Assembly (NCBI GenBank): GCA_013396635.1
Contig: WBMW01000226.1
Location: 1-64,000 of the forward strand
Reading direction: 5' to 3'
DNA: 64,000 nt
Origin: Penelope pileata
Taxonomy: Eukaryota > Chordata > Aves > Galliformes > Cracidae
In this document: one piece after another, positions 1-12,461 of the stretch
Numbering within the stretch: the stretch's first letter is position 1
How the letters are laid out: each line of letters begins with the position of its first letter
Position numbers and translations under genes: made by a program
The notes under the pieces: generated by a model
What the model saw: the letters and a program-made list of their open reading frames with translations, nothing else
Told to the model about the DNA's origin: nothing
Databases searched by the model: none

Positions 1-697
1 GCTTCTGTGATTGCACCACATTAACACATTACTAAAAAATCTGTAAAAAATATTTTCACTGAATAAGCCACTGTTGCAAACCTTCCTGATGCTGATTTAT
101 TTTAAGTCTGCTAAAAGCATATAGTTTTTTGAAAATTACTGAAATTCTTTAGGTTAAATGATGTTATATAAATATACGTAGTATGCTTAAAAATATTTTT
201 CCCTGATGGTGAATGCATGTATACATCCAAATGTCAAGCAGAGGCTGCACTGGGAATTTTACAATACTGATGGGATGTTGTCCCTAGTATCACAGTGGTT
301 ATTGAATGTACACATATTAGGAAAGACAATTGAGACCAGAGATGATCCCAAAGTGAAATTTCAATCAGTTCATTGCAGCTCTTTCTGGGAAGAAAAGAGA
401 TCCTGTTATTTTGATCAGTACTGTCATTTGCAATACAAGCATACACTTTAGTGAACCCTTCTAAAGCTATTTATACTTACAGATTAAGATTCACAGACTA
501 CTTTCCTTTAAAGCCCATTTAGAGGGTATCTGCTGCATGAGAAAGTCTTGATGCTTTTTACTGAACTATACATTTCCATTTCTTTTTTTCTTTGCCTAAA
601 CTAATCACATATTGATAGAAGCTCCTGTTGCAATAGAATAAACAGCCATGTTCTTTGTAAAGTTCAGCCATAGAGAGATGAAGAGGGAACGAATGAT

Positions 698-717
698 AAA
701 AAAAAAAAAAAAAAAAA
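698..717. repeat. Poly-A run (A20)
   Basis: Twenty consecutive A residues in unique sequence. No retroposon body is recognisable immediately upstream on the plus strand, nor downstream on the minus strand. It is most simply a homopolymer microsatellite, although the tail of a fully decayed retroposon cannot be excluded. Confidence 0.9.
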
Positions 718-953
718 GGTTTAGCAAAATAATTTCAAATCTTTTATTTGACCTATGAACTTTGCAATCCTTGAAAACCAAAGAAATGTTACTATGGTCT
801 TTCCTGTCTTGATGTTTGTGAAGAAAACGCTGAACTTCACTCAAAATATTCTCTCTTCTTTCCCCCATGAAAATAAATTATCAGTTCACCTTAAACAAGA
901 GCTGTCTGTTCTCTTGGAAAGATACCAAACAAAATTTTCAGTTCCAAATCTAT

Positions 954-974
954 TTCCTTTTTTTTTTTTTTCCC
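954..974. repeat. Poly-T / pyrimidine run
   Basis: A T14 run (958-971) flanked by TTCC and CCC gives an unbroken pyrimidine tract of about 21 nt. It resembles the polypyrimidine part of an acceptor, but the next AG on the plus strand lies inside ATGGCAGG. I see no supporting open frame beyond it, so it is recorded as simple sequence. Confidence 0.8.
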
Positions 975-3900
975 ATGGCAGGTGGCCACCTTCAAAATTT
1001 AAGAAAAAATGCTTTAAATTCATATTTTAAAAGTGACATACTCATCCATTGTGAGAATGTGTGCAGGTAGCTACAAGATTCTGCTTCCCGGAAACCCTTC
1101 AACATTGCTGCCAGACCTTGCAATTAGTTGATCTGAAGAGCTCATTTTCCTAAGGGTGCTCAGACCGTAACTACCACAGCTATCCCTGTGTTAACTTGCT
1201 ACTTAGTGGAGGTGCTTTTTATATAGCACTTTAATGTTGAAGCCTTACCTAAATATGAGAGCTAGATGAACACGTAATTCCTCTGCCTGAGAGGTCTTAA
1301 TCCTGTTTAACCCATCTGTTCAGATGGGTAATTATCTTGAGTACAGAGAGAAGCATCCTCCCTTTATTTTTTGAGAAGTTTTTCCATTTTACTTAAAAGA
1401 ATTTACTTAAAAGATTTGCTGGCCAAAGATTACCAGCATTAACTTGGCTGTTGAACCAGTAAGAATTGTCTTAATACATTGCCCTTGTTTGAATAATAAC
1501 TTATCTATTCATGTGCCGTCTACTATACATAAAAATACGTGAAGGAATTGGAACTTGGGTCTCTCTCAAATCAAAACTTTTTCACAAGGTAGGAGTTACA
1601 TCTGAAAGTGGTGACATCTAATTTGTGCAGATTACACAGGTGGCATTCAAGTATTCTGGAATTTATGATTACACTAAGTTATCCTCTCCTTGAAGTATTA
1701 ATTCACGTACATTATTTCTAGGTAGCATTTGGCTCATGATTTTCCTGTTAGGCTGTGATTTGTGATTTTTTATGAAGATTAAAAGAAAAAAATGTGATAT
1801 AATCCTCTATTAAGCCCTAAGGGGAACAGGTTCCTCTCGTTTTCTTGTTTTAAAGTTCTTGTGAAACAGCCTTTATTTTTTGTTGCTGGAGCTTCCATTA
1901 TTCTAGTTCACAGTACTAGATCTGTAGCAAGGCAACTTAGAGAGTCCCTTGCGGTTATGAATCAGGAGCAAAAATCTGTGATCATACACTGACAGTGCAT
2001 ATTTTTAGGCAGTAATAAATAAAAACAACCGTTGTATATATAAACCTCTGAATTTATTTCATGCAAAATAAGCTTTTATAGCTTTAAACACGCAACTTAT
2101 CTTTGATTTAAGGGTTTATGTTCCATGTGATAGTCACTGAAATGTACTGTATTGTCTTAAAGTGGTACTGAATTCTAAGCTGCCAGCACCAATGGGGCAG
2201 TCTTAATTTTATCCATCAGCAGAATGAGAAGAGAGAAATACACTTGAACAACAGGGAGAATAATACTTTGCAGAATAAAGGCTTCAAGAATACAATGGGA
2301 ATTAGTTCTTTATTCCCTCTGCTCAGTTCACAATTTGCAACCAGGAGAAGTGAAAAGTCAGTCATTGAATATTGTGTCAACACATGTATCTCACCTTTCA
2401 TTACAACATTATCCTGCTGTTTTTACTTTCTCAAAAGTAGACCAGCTAGGGAAACTTATCATTATATGAAAATTAGAATGATTTTATAATAGTAGTTTGA
2501 TTTCAAGGTGTTCCATATAATTGGTTATCTTTTCTGTGATTCCTTATGAAACTTCAAATTGTTAGTGCTCTGTTTTCACTTGTAACATTTTATTGTTTTT
2601 TTCTGACTATCGTGTTCTGAAAATAGTGTTCTCAACACTTATTTTATCTTTTAGAATTGGAGAAAGCACAGAGGAAGACCCTCTCTCGTATACTGATAGA
2701 TTACAGATTATTTAGAAAATTTTGTTTTTAACTTTAATACTGACAAGTAAAACTAAGGAGAGGTGACTTCTCAGCTCTTTTTGATGACTATGATAATGTC
2801 ATACTGCCTTCAGTGTGAAAAGGTCTCCTCTCTCCCAAAATTTACCTGAGAAAAGGAATTAGAGGCAACTGGAGGAACTAAGCTGAAAGCTTCCCTACTG
2901 AGGCTGATTGTGACATTTTATGATGTCCCTAGAAGCACTGTTGGAGACAAATATTTTGATTATTGAAAGAATTGGGCCTTCAGGCAGCCACTGACAGCAA
3001 TGACACTGTAGTAACTGGCATAGCAGATGAATGCAGTGAATTCAGGTGAGAGCTGAAACTTTAAAGCAAGTGGTTTAAAAAATCTCCCCAAGTATGCTAT
3101 TTTTTGTAAGGTGAACACTCCAAAAAGTATTTTTCATTTTCTTTAAGCAGGTAGGCATAGACAACATTACCAGTCAGAAACTCCCATATTTTAATCCCAG
3201 TTTGCACTCAGATTCCATCTGTAATCATCACAGGCTATTCACTTTGCTCACTGTACTTAAATTCTCATTTCCTAAAAGGGGCATGTCAGAAGGTTATTTA
3301 ATGAAGAGAATTTTACATCTAAATCAATTGCCTCTGCAGTGACATATTGAGAGAAAATGTATTGAGAGTTTATCACATTGTACTGCAAGAGCAGGTTTTA
3401 AAGTCATTAGCAGTCCAGGCTGTGCCTGATGGACCCTGGATCCTCATATTTCCCAAGATGGTGTTGAAAGCATCCTCCCACTATTTCTCTGTGAACTCCA
3501 GTTTCTGTCTAACACCAGCACCATCCCTTCAGCCCATGAAACTAGGAAGGGAGGGCTATCTGCTTCTTTCCCTGACAGTATTGCTGCTGTTACGAGGGGT
3601 TAGGTTCTTCAAATGGTCCTATCAGATCTGCAGGGTTCTCAGGCCTGAAAAGCTATCAAAATTGAATGTTCAGCCTTGCCTGGACTCAGGCTATTGTTTC
3701 ATAATAAAAGTTATAAATTGAACGTCAGCAAAGAGACCTAGTGAATAAATGGTGCACCTGATGCTGTATCCTTTTGGTAGAAGAGGCCTTACAGTTTGTG
3801 TCTTCAGAATGTCAGCTAACACAAAACCTGAGGTCTGTGCATTGACATCTTGCACCTTTATTCCTCTTTTGCTCAGTCTTTTCGTCTGCCAACTGCTGTT

Positions 3901-5399
3901 CCCATTTGTGTTGGCCCACGTGTTGGCCACGTGGAAGGTGTTTTTGTTACTGAATAGAAGCAGTGAAATTCAGATGCCTTCTTCAAAGCATAACAAGATT
4001 ATAAGGAGTCATGGGTCTGTTACCTCTGTCCATTGTTTGCATTAATTTAGACTTAGTAATGATGAAAATCCCTCTTTCTCCTTCACTTACTGGACTCCTA
4101 AAGCTGTCAGCTCGTCCTGCTTCAAAACAGAATTTCAGTAAAACCCTCCTCAAAAGAAATGTTCCTAAGCCAACTTATTATCATTAAACATTTAATAAGA
4201 AGATTCAGTTTAAAACGCCATAAGTTGGCCACCATTTCATTTAATTAACATTGATTCTGAAAGCACAATATAAATTTTAGTGCTTTTTTTAATCACTCTT
4301 TATTTATATTCCAGTTGCACTCATTCTAAAGCTTATATAATCACCATGCTCAAAGTAAAAGGATTTTTCCCATGCCTTCCATTCCTTAAATTGTTTTTAG
4401 ATTTCCCAAGGGGCACATATTGTGTAAGATTATGATGATAAAGATTTTAAGGCAATTATGTTTCTTTAGTTGGAAACTGAATTTAATGTTTTTGAAGGCT
4501 GCATTCCCAAGAGCCCTGATAAAAAAAGAAGCCATGATGCCCTCTTTTACATCTAAGTCAACCAACTGTCAGAAACAAGACAGAAACACTAGCATATCTT
4601 TGTGAACCACAAGTCAATGTTTCACTTAATATATCTGCTTTTCGTTGACTAGAAGATGTCCATAACAGAACATTAACAAACACTGTAATTTGCTGGGGTC
4701 AGCCAGGTCTGCAGCTCTGTGACTCTGAATTCTCTTAAATTATGCTATCAGCTTTCAAAACCTTATTAGGTTTAACCCATTTTGGCGCCACTGTCTTCTC
4801 GGAATCACCAATACACCTCTAATCAGAAAACCACATAGAAGCCAATCTGCTGCTATCAGAAACCTCAGTACAATTTTGTGTATTAATATTTCAGAAAGCG
4901 TGTAGGAACACATGCTTCCTGCTGAGCATTACAACCATGCAAGCTACAGGAACCACGGAGACTGATCACCAGTAAACCTGGCCAGAGAAGCTTACTGCTA
5001 TCTCGTCTGCCTGTGGCTTTGGTAATCAAAGAAGGGAAAATGAAATGGGTTATTTGGCTCATGATTAATAAATTCCCATAACTGTCAAGTGAGACGACAT
5101 ATGTAAGTTGCATCTCTTAAAGGAACAGAAAATACCTAAAACAGCTTCTAAGGGCTACAATTTTTGCATTGTTACCCTATGGCTGAGTTTAAAAACCCCT
5201 TGTTTTTGCTTTCTCTTCTCATCTCTGATGAAAAGACGTGTGCAGTGTTTCTGACGTGTTTCTCACGCATAAAATGTGTATCCTCACTACGAATTAGGCC
5301 ATTGATCTATTGAATATTACCATGCAAGCCACAGGAAATGAGAGAGAAATTAAAAAAGAGAACATCATTTTCCAGTGCTAAGAAATGAGACATCTCACC

Positions 5400-6030
5400 T
5401 TCTTCCCATCTGTATGGCTGTATTTTTTAGGGTAGCCCTCTGGGCAGAGGAAGTGCCGTGCCTCGCCATGCCAGGCCGGAGCCTTCTCCCAACAGGCATT
5501 GCCTGGGATGGGAGGCAGGGCTGATGAGGGATGTGGGAGAGGGGGGCTGTGAGGTGAGGAAGTACTAAACCAGACATGGCTACCCTAGAAATGGTGCTTC
5601 CTTTTTTTCCACAGACGGTAAGTGGCTTTCATGCCAGTATTATGCTGCTGTGCTGTGTGGCTGTGGAATATGTCTCACCCTCATGACAGCGGCAGTTGAG
5701 TACCCACAGAGGGTGTGTGGTTTCTCAGCCTGACGCCTGCGGCCATTGCGGGGCTGCCATGTGCGGGAGCGCTGCCTCCGTTCCCCGGCTGCCATTAACA
5801 GCAAGCAGGGGAACTTGGCTCGAGTTCCGTGCACCTCCCTGTGGCTCTCCTTCCACATGCTATCTGGATTGGGGACTGAGGGGAACAGGGGACCTTTAGG
5901 TAGTTACTGGTTTTCCTTGGTTTGGAACTGTTTTATGTGGGTGTCATGGCAGCCACGGCACGGGAAGAGTGTGGTTGTTGGAACTGTGGAGGGTGTTGGT
6001 GGTCCCAGGTTCTGCTCCTTTCCCTCCGCC
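5400..6030. other. GC- and CpG-richer patch
   Basis: Base composition changes sharply here compared with the AT-rich flanks. By eye there are about 17 CpG dinucleotides in about 630 bases, densest at about 5690-5840, while neighbouring kilobases have very few. Several overlapping open frames of 60-100 codons occur on both strands, as expected from the lower stop-codon density. None has a domain that I recognise. A homopyrimidine stretch, acceptor and donor lie at 5601-5623. The patch could be a weak CpG island or promoter, a noncoding RNA exon, or an old GC-rich repeat; sequence alone does not decide. Confidence 0.45.
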
Positions 6031-6362
6031 ATGTATGTTACACTGACCTATATTTAGAAGTAAAAGAAACACAGTCAATATGTCAATGACTGTGTAGTAT
6101 TGGGTGAGATGTCGTTCTGGGATTGAAGGTAATTGAAGCAAAGTACCAGCTGTAACTTGGCCCAGCTTTAACTCGATAGAAAATCATCTCTATGAAAGCT
6201 TCCAAACTAAGAAGTAAACTTAAAAAATTAGAAGAAAATATATCTAATGCTTTGGTGTTTAGCACTCTGTCATCTCCCACACTTTTTTGCACTAGATGGT
6301 AGTAGAATTTAAGTTATTTGCATTTCTTTGTATGAAACCAGCATATAAAGTGTTTTCACTCA

Positions 6363-6408
6363 TTCCCCCCCCCTCTTCTCTCTCCCCTCCCTGCCTACCT
6401 TCCCCTTC
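6363..6408. repeat. Homopyrimidine tract
   Basis: An uninterrupted run of about 30 pyrimidines (6363-6392), including C9, is followed by a near-pure C/T stretch to 6408. Such C/T tracts have a purine-only opposite strand and can form triplex (H-DNA) structures. No AG acceptor that leads into an open frame follows closely, so it is treated as simple sequence. Confidence 0.8.
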
Positions 6409-7575
6409 AAGGCTGGCTCTTTTCTCTCAGGCTTTGTAATTTTTTAATTTTAATTTCCTCTAGGCCAGTGCTCAGAACATGCTTTTGTTCTTTGGGACTT
6501 CAGTAAATAAGCTATCAAAAGAAAATAGCTGTTTTAGACAGAAGAATGCCTATTGGACTTCATAGGTTATAGGATCATACAGACCTACCAAACCAGTAAA
6601 GCTACAATTTCCAGTATAATCTAAAAATCTAGCAGTTTATACTCAGAGTTGTGCTGACTCCAGGAAATCAAAATTTGAGATGTCACTAAAAGTTGCTAAA
6701 ACTCTTCTTTATTTATCTGTATTGAGACTAATGCTATTTTAAAGGGGTTATCTTAGGCAAATAAAAAATGCATATGCTATTCTAAGAGCAAAAGTTTGTA
6801 ATATTTTATAATACTTGTAATACTTTATAATCCTAAACCAACTGCTGAAGCTGAAAGTGCTCTACCATACCAAAACCTAGATTTTTTTGAGTAGTTGTCT
6901 AGGTGTGTCTGAAAGACACTCTTTTGACTAGCAACAACAACTTCTATGCTTTCATATCTTGTTTTACCACTCACTGACTCTGTGTCAAGATGGTGTGTTA
7001 TGCTTGCTCTTTGTCCTAATATTATTATATGATACAAAGTAGAAAAGTTTTAACAAGAGACAGATCTACCCTGATCTAGTAAGATAGCTTAAAGTATCTT
7101 AAGGCGCTTTCCTAAGAGATAGGGCTGAGAAGTAGACATTTATCACAGTCTGCACAAACAGTTTAAATTCTGAACTATTACATAAAAGGTAGTTATTTAC
7201 ACTTCTCATCTCTGCTTTAAGAAAACAAGGGACTAAAACAACTGAGTGATGTCAACAGACAAAACCCTTCAGAGCTATGTTAGGTAAATTGATTTTGATC
7301 GATAGATAATCTTCTTGGAATTTTTAGACCCTGTTTTACCTTCTGCTCAGTATTTTTATTAGCAAAGACCTTTCATCTCACTTCTTAGAGGTCAGCACTG
7401 TCTTTGACCTTATCGAGTCATTTGGTAATTTATGCATGCTCTGCATGCTCTCAAAACACTATTTGATGACCTAGACTTTGTGTCAACAAATTCTTTAAGT
7501 ATGCTAGAATGATATCCACCAAGATAAGATGATTTGAAAACATTGTTACTGTTTAATTTCCTTTGTATTTTTCAG

Positions 7576-7790
7576 AGTGGTTTGGGAATTTTCATGACCC
7601 TACAACACCACTTATACCAAAGCAGGTTGTTAAAATGAGGAAGAAAAATGGGGGACCTTGCACAGCAGAAACCAGTGTGGAGGCAGCACAAGGAAACCAT
7701 GAAGCTTATAGGTCAGAATATAGGGAGAGTACATTACATCATATGCCCTTCTCCCCTATACACATAGGTGAAATGATTGCTGTTGATTAA
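7576..7790 (+). other. Possible terminal exon, unidentified
   Basis: A textbook-like 3' splice site ends at 7575: a T-rich pyrimidine tract followed by TTTTTCAG. The frame stays open for 71 codons and ends with TAA at 7788-7790. The predicted peptide is hydrophilic, has no domain that I recognise, and contains an internal Met-Arg-Lys-Lys segment. There is no exact AATAAA just downstream, and no partner exon is identifiable in the window. An open run of this length is expected several times by chance in 64 kb, so this is only a candidate for expression data to test. Confidence 0.15.
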
Positions 7791-10700
7791 GCAGAACTAG
7801 GTTTGTCCATTTCTATGCTCAGATATAAAATAATGTGAAGAGTAAATCTCTGAACATGTAGTGTGCTTGTACTAAGTTTTATACTTCTACTGCCCCATTA
7901 TTCAATTTTAATATTCTTGAACTGAAAAAAGAAAATTATAAGAATTAAGCTTTTTGCAAAGAAGTTTGAAGATAAGTGCTCAAGATTTTATATTTATTCT
8001 ATATGTATTGATCCATTCAAAACTTAGTTTGACAGCGGCTAAAGGAGGAAGCTTTTAGGCACAAGCCCATAATGTCAAAATGCATAAGTAATGCAAAACT
8101 TCTGATAAAGAGTGGTAGAACTGGGGGTGGAAACAGCTGTCTAGCTAATATAGCATTGTTGCCATTTTGTTAGTTATTCATACTCTTTTTTTTCAAATAC
8201 ATGAATACAGAGAAGGATCTTATTCAAATAGATTTCCTACTTTCAGAGTATCAACCTGCTCCCCTGTTCTAGTAGAGAAAAATGTTTAGCAAAACATTTT
8301 TTTGAAACATTTGCTAGAGGAAGATGTTATGTGACTTTCAGGAAATACAGTGAGTAAGCTGAATGAAGGATGCCAACTTTAATATTTAGGAGCTTGGAAT
8401 TGTCTGTCTTACTGCTAATAGCAGATATAAAATGTAAAATTGAATCTATTAGTGCTATCCTGATTAATTGGAAAAGTAAGATTCTGTAAAGGGAAAGCTA
8501 ATCTTTAATTCCACAACTATTCCACAGCATTATGAAGATAGGCATCTTAGTGTCAACCTGGTGAAAGAGATAAAGCTGTCTTAAGGTATTGCGATCTTTC
8601 TTTTCTAGAGTGAGGCTGGGCTGGGTATAGTGGTCTACGGCATCTCACTGAACAAAGCTGAGCCACCTTCTAATCTTTTCTGCATAAATTTTCATGACAA
8701 GATTATGGAAATCCCCAGATCATCCAGTTGTCCAAGGCTGGATCACAGAAATTCTGACTGAAAAACACAAGGAACATTACTAGCTATGATTAGAATCACA
8801 AAACTCATTTCTTGTGTCAGTGATCCAAATACAAGCAAATAAACCATTTCTTAATTATTTTTTTTACCCACCTAAGCATCCTTATCCCATTCTCTGAATA
8901 TAGATTAAAAGATGAAAGAAATGACGAAATGCCTGAGCTCTCTGATACTTGTTTTCTGGACAAGGCTCTAAAGGTCAAATTAATATCTTGATAGAAATCC
9001 ATATCTATTTCTAATCTTATAAATAATCATTCTAATCTAAAATAATCATTCTTATGATACAGAGTACTGATGGGGGGAGGACTCTAGGCAGTGTTCCATC
9101 CACCTCTATCTCACAGTAATTTCATATTTGTGTACTCAGAAAATTATCCTGATTTGATATCAAGCTAGAAATTAAGCCACTTTTTAAAATAATGTTTAGG
9201 TAGATATCTTTGTGCCATGTGATAAAATATATTTTTCTTAATTAAGGAAAACATTTACATTGCTTTTTTAACCTAACCAAGAAAGTCGGACTAGGAAAGA
9301 TGCAGTTTTATTCTGCTTCCATGTGAATTTAGGCAAAATCTTGTTTTGTTGAATTAAATGCCTAGGCAAGCTTGTCTTGTTACAATGATGTAAATTCCTT
9401 CTTCCAGATCTTTTTGTATCCTTAGATGTCAGTGTGTCTAGATGATATGTAGTCTGCCTGGAGTGACTCTCACGTTTTTGCATTGATCTTGGTCTCCAGG
9501 AAACCTTGTTCCCTTCTAACAGGGTTCCCTTTGTATGCTGCTGGTTTCATCTTCCTAGAACCAGAGCAAGTAATACTTTCTCTTCCAGCAAAGTTTCTAA
9601 GCCACAATTTTTGATGTGCATTTCAATTTATTCCTGTTTTGTCTTGCCTTCCGCTTCCAGCAGTTTTACCTCGTATCTAGTTGCTTCCCCAAATACTCTG
9701 AGAGCATTGCTTTTAACAAATGACAATCTTCTTTCCCTGCTGATTAGATACTCCAGCTGTCTCACTAACATGCTTCCAGCAATACAAAACTGATGACAAT
9801 CAGTGAAAATCTTGTAGAGTTTTACTATATTGTTATTTTTCAATCATCTTTCTGGAAGCCACATACTTACCTTTCCCACTTCATATAGTGATTTTAGGAT
9901 AAGTCTGTATTTGATTACAAGATCCCTGAGAAACTAATGCTGGTGAGGTAATGATTTGCTATGGCTTTGTGTAATGCAGTTATTAGTTAAAACACAAAAT
10001 TTGTGGTTATGTCTTCTGTTATTAGTATATTGTGTAGCTTACACAAGCTGAGTAGTTCATGGGGAGAAAAAATTGATATACTGAAAAAGCACTTTGCGTG
10101 TGCTCATGACTGAATGTGAAAATTATGTTGGTGTCTGGTTATTGGGACAGAAGCTGGGTGAGTAAAGGATTAGTTAGCTGTAAACCTGCCTTTGTAGATT
10201 TATTGGAATTGAAATAACTGAAAAAAAGATAGGTAAAAGCGTAGAGTTTTCAATTCATAAAAACTTTAATAGCTAATAACTTAATTTTGCATGTCTGTAT
10301 TCTTTTTAGTGGTGTCAACAGGCACACCAACAGTTTCCATATATTTGGAAGCATGGAAGTACTCATGCGTACATATAAATAAATAAATATGCCCATGAAT
10401 GTGTTGCAAAAATAATGCTTACAGAAACAGAGTATCAGTTACTTTTTGTTGCGGCTAGAAAGATTTGTGGGTAGTACCAGTCCTTTCATTAAACTCATTT
10501 CTAAAGAATTCATACTTGTTTCTCCTGCTTAAAACTAAAAGGAAGGCAATTGTTTTGGTGTAATGCATTCAAGACTGCAGCTTAGACACAATCTGCTTTG
10601 TTATTGTTTATATGAACAGGTTTAGTTACTTTCCAAGATTGTCTTTTACATGGTCTGAAAGTTAGGATTTCATACAGATATCTAATTTGTAAATTTAAAT

Positions 10701-11106
10701 TTCTGTAAATATGGGATATTTTCATACCACCGATAAGTAAAAGTAATTTCAGGTAACAGAGGCATTGTTTTTTTTCCAGAATTTTCTACAAGCTGTCGAA
10801 GAAAAATATTTCGTGTTTTTTAAATGGCAGTAGACGACTAGAATTGAGAAAGGTTTTTAAGCTTTCTTTTTATAGTAAGCCTTTAGCACTTGTCTGGCTG
10901 GTTTTTGATCCTCAATCTGATTTAAAGATAATCATTTTTAAGTTTTCAAATCATATGTCAATACTTAAAGACAGATTGGACCTTTAAAAAAATTTTGAGA
11001 CTGAAAATACCTACGTATATCTCTAAATATATTCCTGTTGCTACACGCTAACACTAGAAAGATGTCAGCAGTTAGAATGATCCATTCTACTATTACATTT
11101 TTCAAA

Positions 11107-11169
11107 TTCCTTCCCACTCTGCCCTGCTCTTTCTCTCCACTCCTCCCCCTCCTCTTTTTTTTTTTTTCT
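11107..11169. repeat. Long pyrimidine-rich tract
   Basis: This C/T-rich stretch of over 60 bases has only a few purine interruptions and ends in a pure 30-nt run (11140-11169) containing CTCC repeats followed by T13. It is a candidate triplex-forming or replication-slippage site. It could also be a polypyrimidine tract, but the G immediately after it is not part of an AG acceptor. Confidence 0.8.
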
Positions 11170-11404
11170 GTTTGTTCTTGTGAAAGTGTAATTTTAGTGT
11201 GTGAAATAGTTTCTTTATGACATGATGCAGTTTTTTAGGATATTGTTATGGAATTAGTTTTCACTTGCAGTGCATATGACATGACTGTACAGCATCTGCT
11301 AAGATGCTTTTCATCATTGATTACGTGGGCCAAACTTTTTTTCAGATTGGCAAGTGGTTTTCAATTCGGTATGCTGAACAAGAGCGCTTAGAAACAGACA
11401 AACA

Positions 11405-11419
11405 AATAATAATAATAAT
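11405..11419. repeat. (AAT)n microsatellite
   Basis: Five tandem AAT units inside an A/T-rich stretch. It is a short simple repeat with no associated feature. Confidence 0.8.
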
Positions 11420-12214
11420 TTTAAAAAAACAAACACTCAAAATCAACAAAACAAAAGGTTCTTTATAGCTATCTCTTTGTTAAGTGTAGATTCTCTTAGT
11501 TGCTTAAATACCACAGCCAGATGTTGATTATTATTTTTAAACTGATTTTTCCTGTTTAAATATTCTTACTCCAGAACAACAGCTTTATGCTTTGTTGAAG
11601 CTGTCCTGCAATCTGTTGACTTTCATTCACATCAGAGGAAATTGAGTTGTATGCAACATTCCAACGAAATTGTTCAGTATTATTCAGTATTACCTTAAAA
11701 GATAACGTAACTAAATTTAGTAGCTGGCAAAAGTCTGAATAACTGCTAATGGTATCCTGTCAGAGTGAATCAGAAACTCAATACTGGGCAGAGCAGTAAA
11801 TGTTACTCATTTTTAACATTGCCAGCAGAAATAACAGAACAAATGGGAAGGTGCAGTGCTGTGAGTTATCCACTTAATTGGCACGTCATAAAGCTGACCT
11901 TTAGGTTGCAAAAGCAAAATGTGTATCTTGTGTGCACATAAAGTAGAGAAATAATGAAATTGACAGGCTAGACTCCTCATTGTAAAAAATATATAATCCA
12001 TTTTACAATGACACAATTTCTGGAGATTCTGGAATCCACCCAAAATCCATTTTTGTTTTTGCAGACAAGTGGCTGACACTTCAATGATCAGCTATTTAAG
12101 GTCACAATTTAAAATAGAGTGGTCTACTTGTTCCAAATGTAATTAAGATTTGAAAAGGAGTTTAATATTTAGCTATATATGCAGTATCTGGAAACATAAC
12201 CTGACCTTCTAGAA

Positions 12215-12420
12215 GAAACAGGTTTGCATGTGATTCATTTACATGCACATCTCATGATCGCAAGTGTCATAAAAGTTTGTCAATTTGATTAATTGCATTT
12301 ATCATTAGGTAATAATGAGCACAGTTGCATGTGCATTATCTAATATTAAAGTTTTGCTTTATGAAAGGCAAGTTGTTTATAAAATGTTGTCTGTCATGAC
12401 ATACTGAAACACACATGCCA
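12215..12420. promoter_or_regulatory. Candidate conserved noncoding element
   Basis: A non-coding stretch with repeated homeodomain and octamer-like words: TTTGCATGTG, ATTTACATGC, TTTGATTAATTGCATTT, TCATTAGGTAATAATG and TTGCATGTGCATTATC. Such clustering is typical of developmental enhancers but is also favoured by AT-rich composition. No comparison was possible. Confidence 0.2.
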
Positions 12421-12433
12421 TGTATACCTAAAT

Positions 12434-12461
12434 CATATATCAGATATGTATCTGATATATG
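12434..12461. repeat. Perfect 13-bp inverted repeat with 2-bp spacer
   Basis: The arm at 12434-12446 (CATATATCAGATA) is matched exactly by its reverse complement at 12449-12461, leaving only TG between. The result is a nearly perfect AT-rich palindrome that could extrude as a cruciform or fold as an RNA hairpin. No gene flanks it. A 2-nt loop is too tight for a normal miRNA precursor. Confidence 0.85.

Larger units (their letters stand above)
1..5399. other. AT-rich noncoding DNA, no recognised gene
   Basis: This is unique AT-rich sequence with frequent stops in all frames. I see no repeat family that I can name. It contains an A20 run at 698-717 and a T14 run at 958-971. An open stretch at 3347-3721 begins with TTG rather than ATG, has no recognisable domain, and ends near an AATAAA-like hexamer around 3703; I do not count it as a gene. 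The stretch reads as intergenic or intronic DNA. Confidence 0.6.

Noticed and set aside
698..717. Poly-A as the tail of a processed pseudogene or SINE
   Set aside because: No recognisable body upstream and no flanking target duplication seen; processed pseudogenes are rare in birds.
3347..3721. 125-codon plus-strand open frame with an AATAAA-like hexamer near its end
   Set aside because: It opens with TTG; the first in-frame ATG leaves fewer than 90 codons. No domain, splice context or homology that I recognise.
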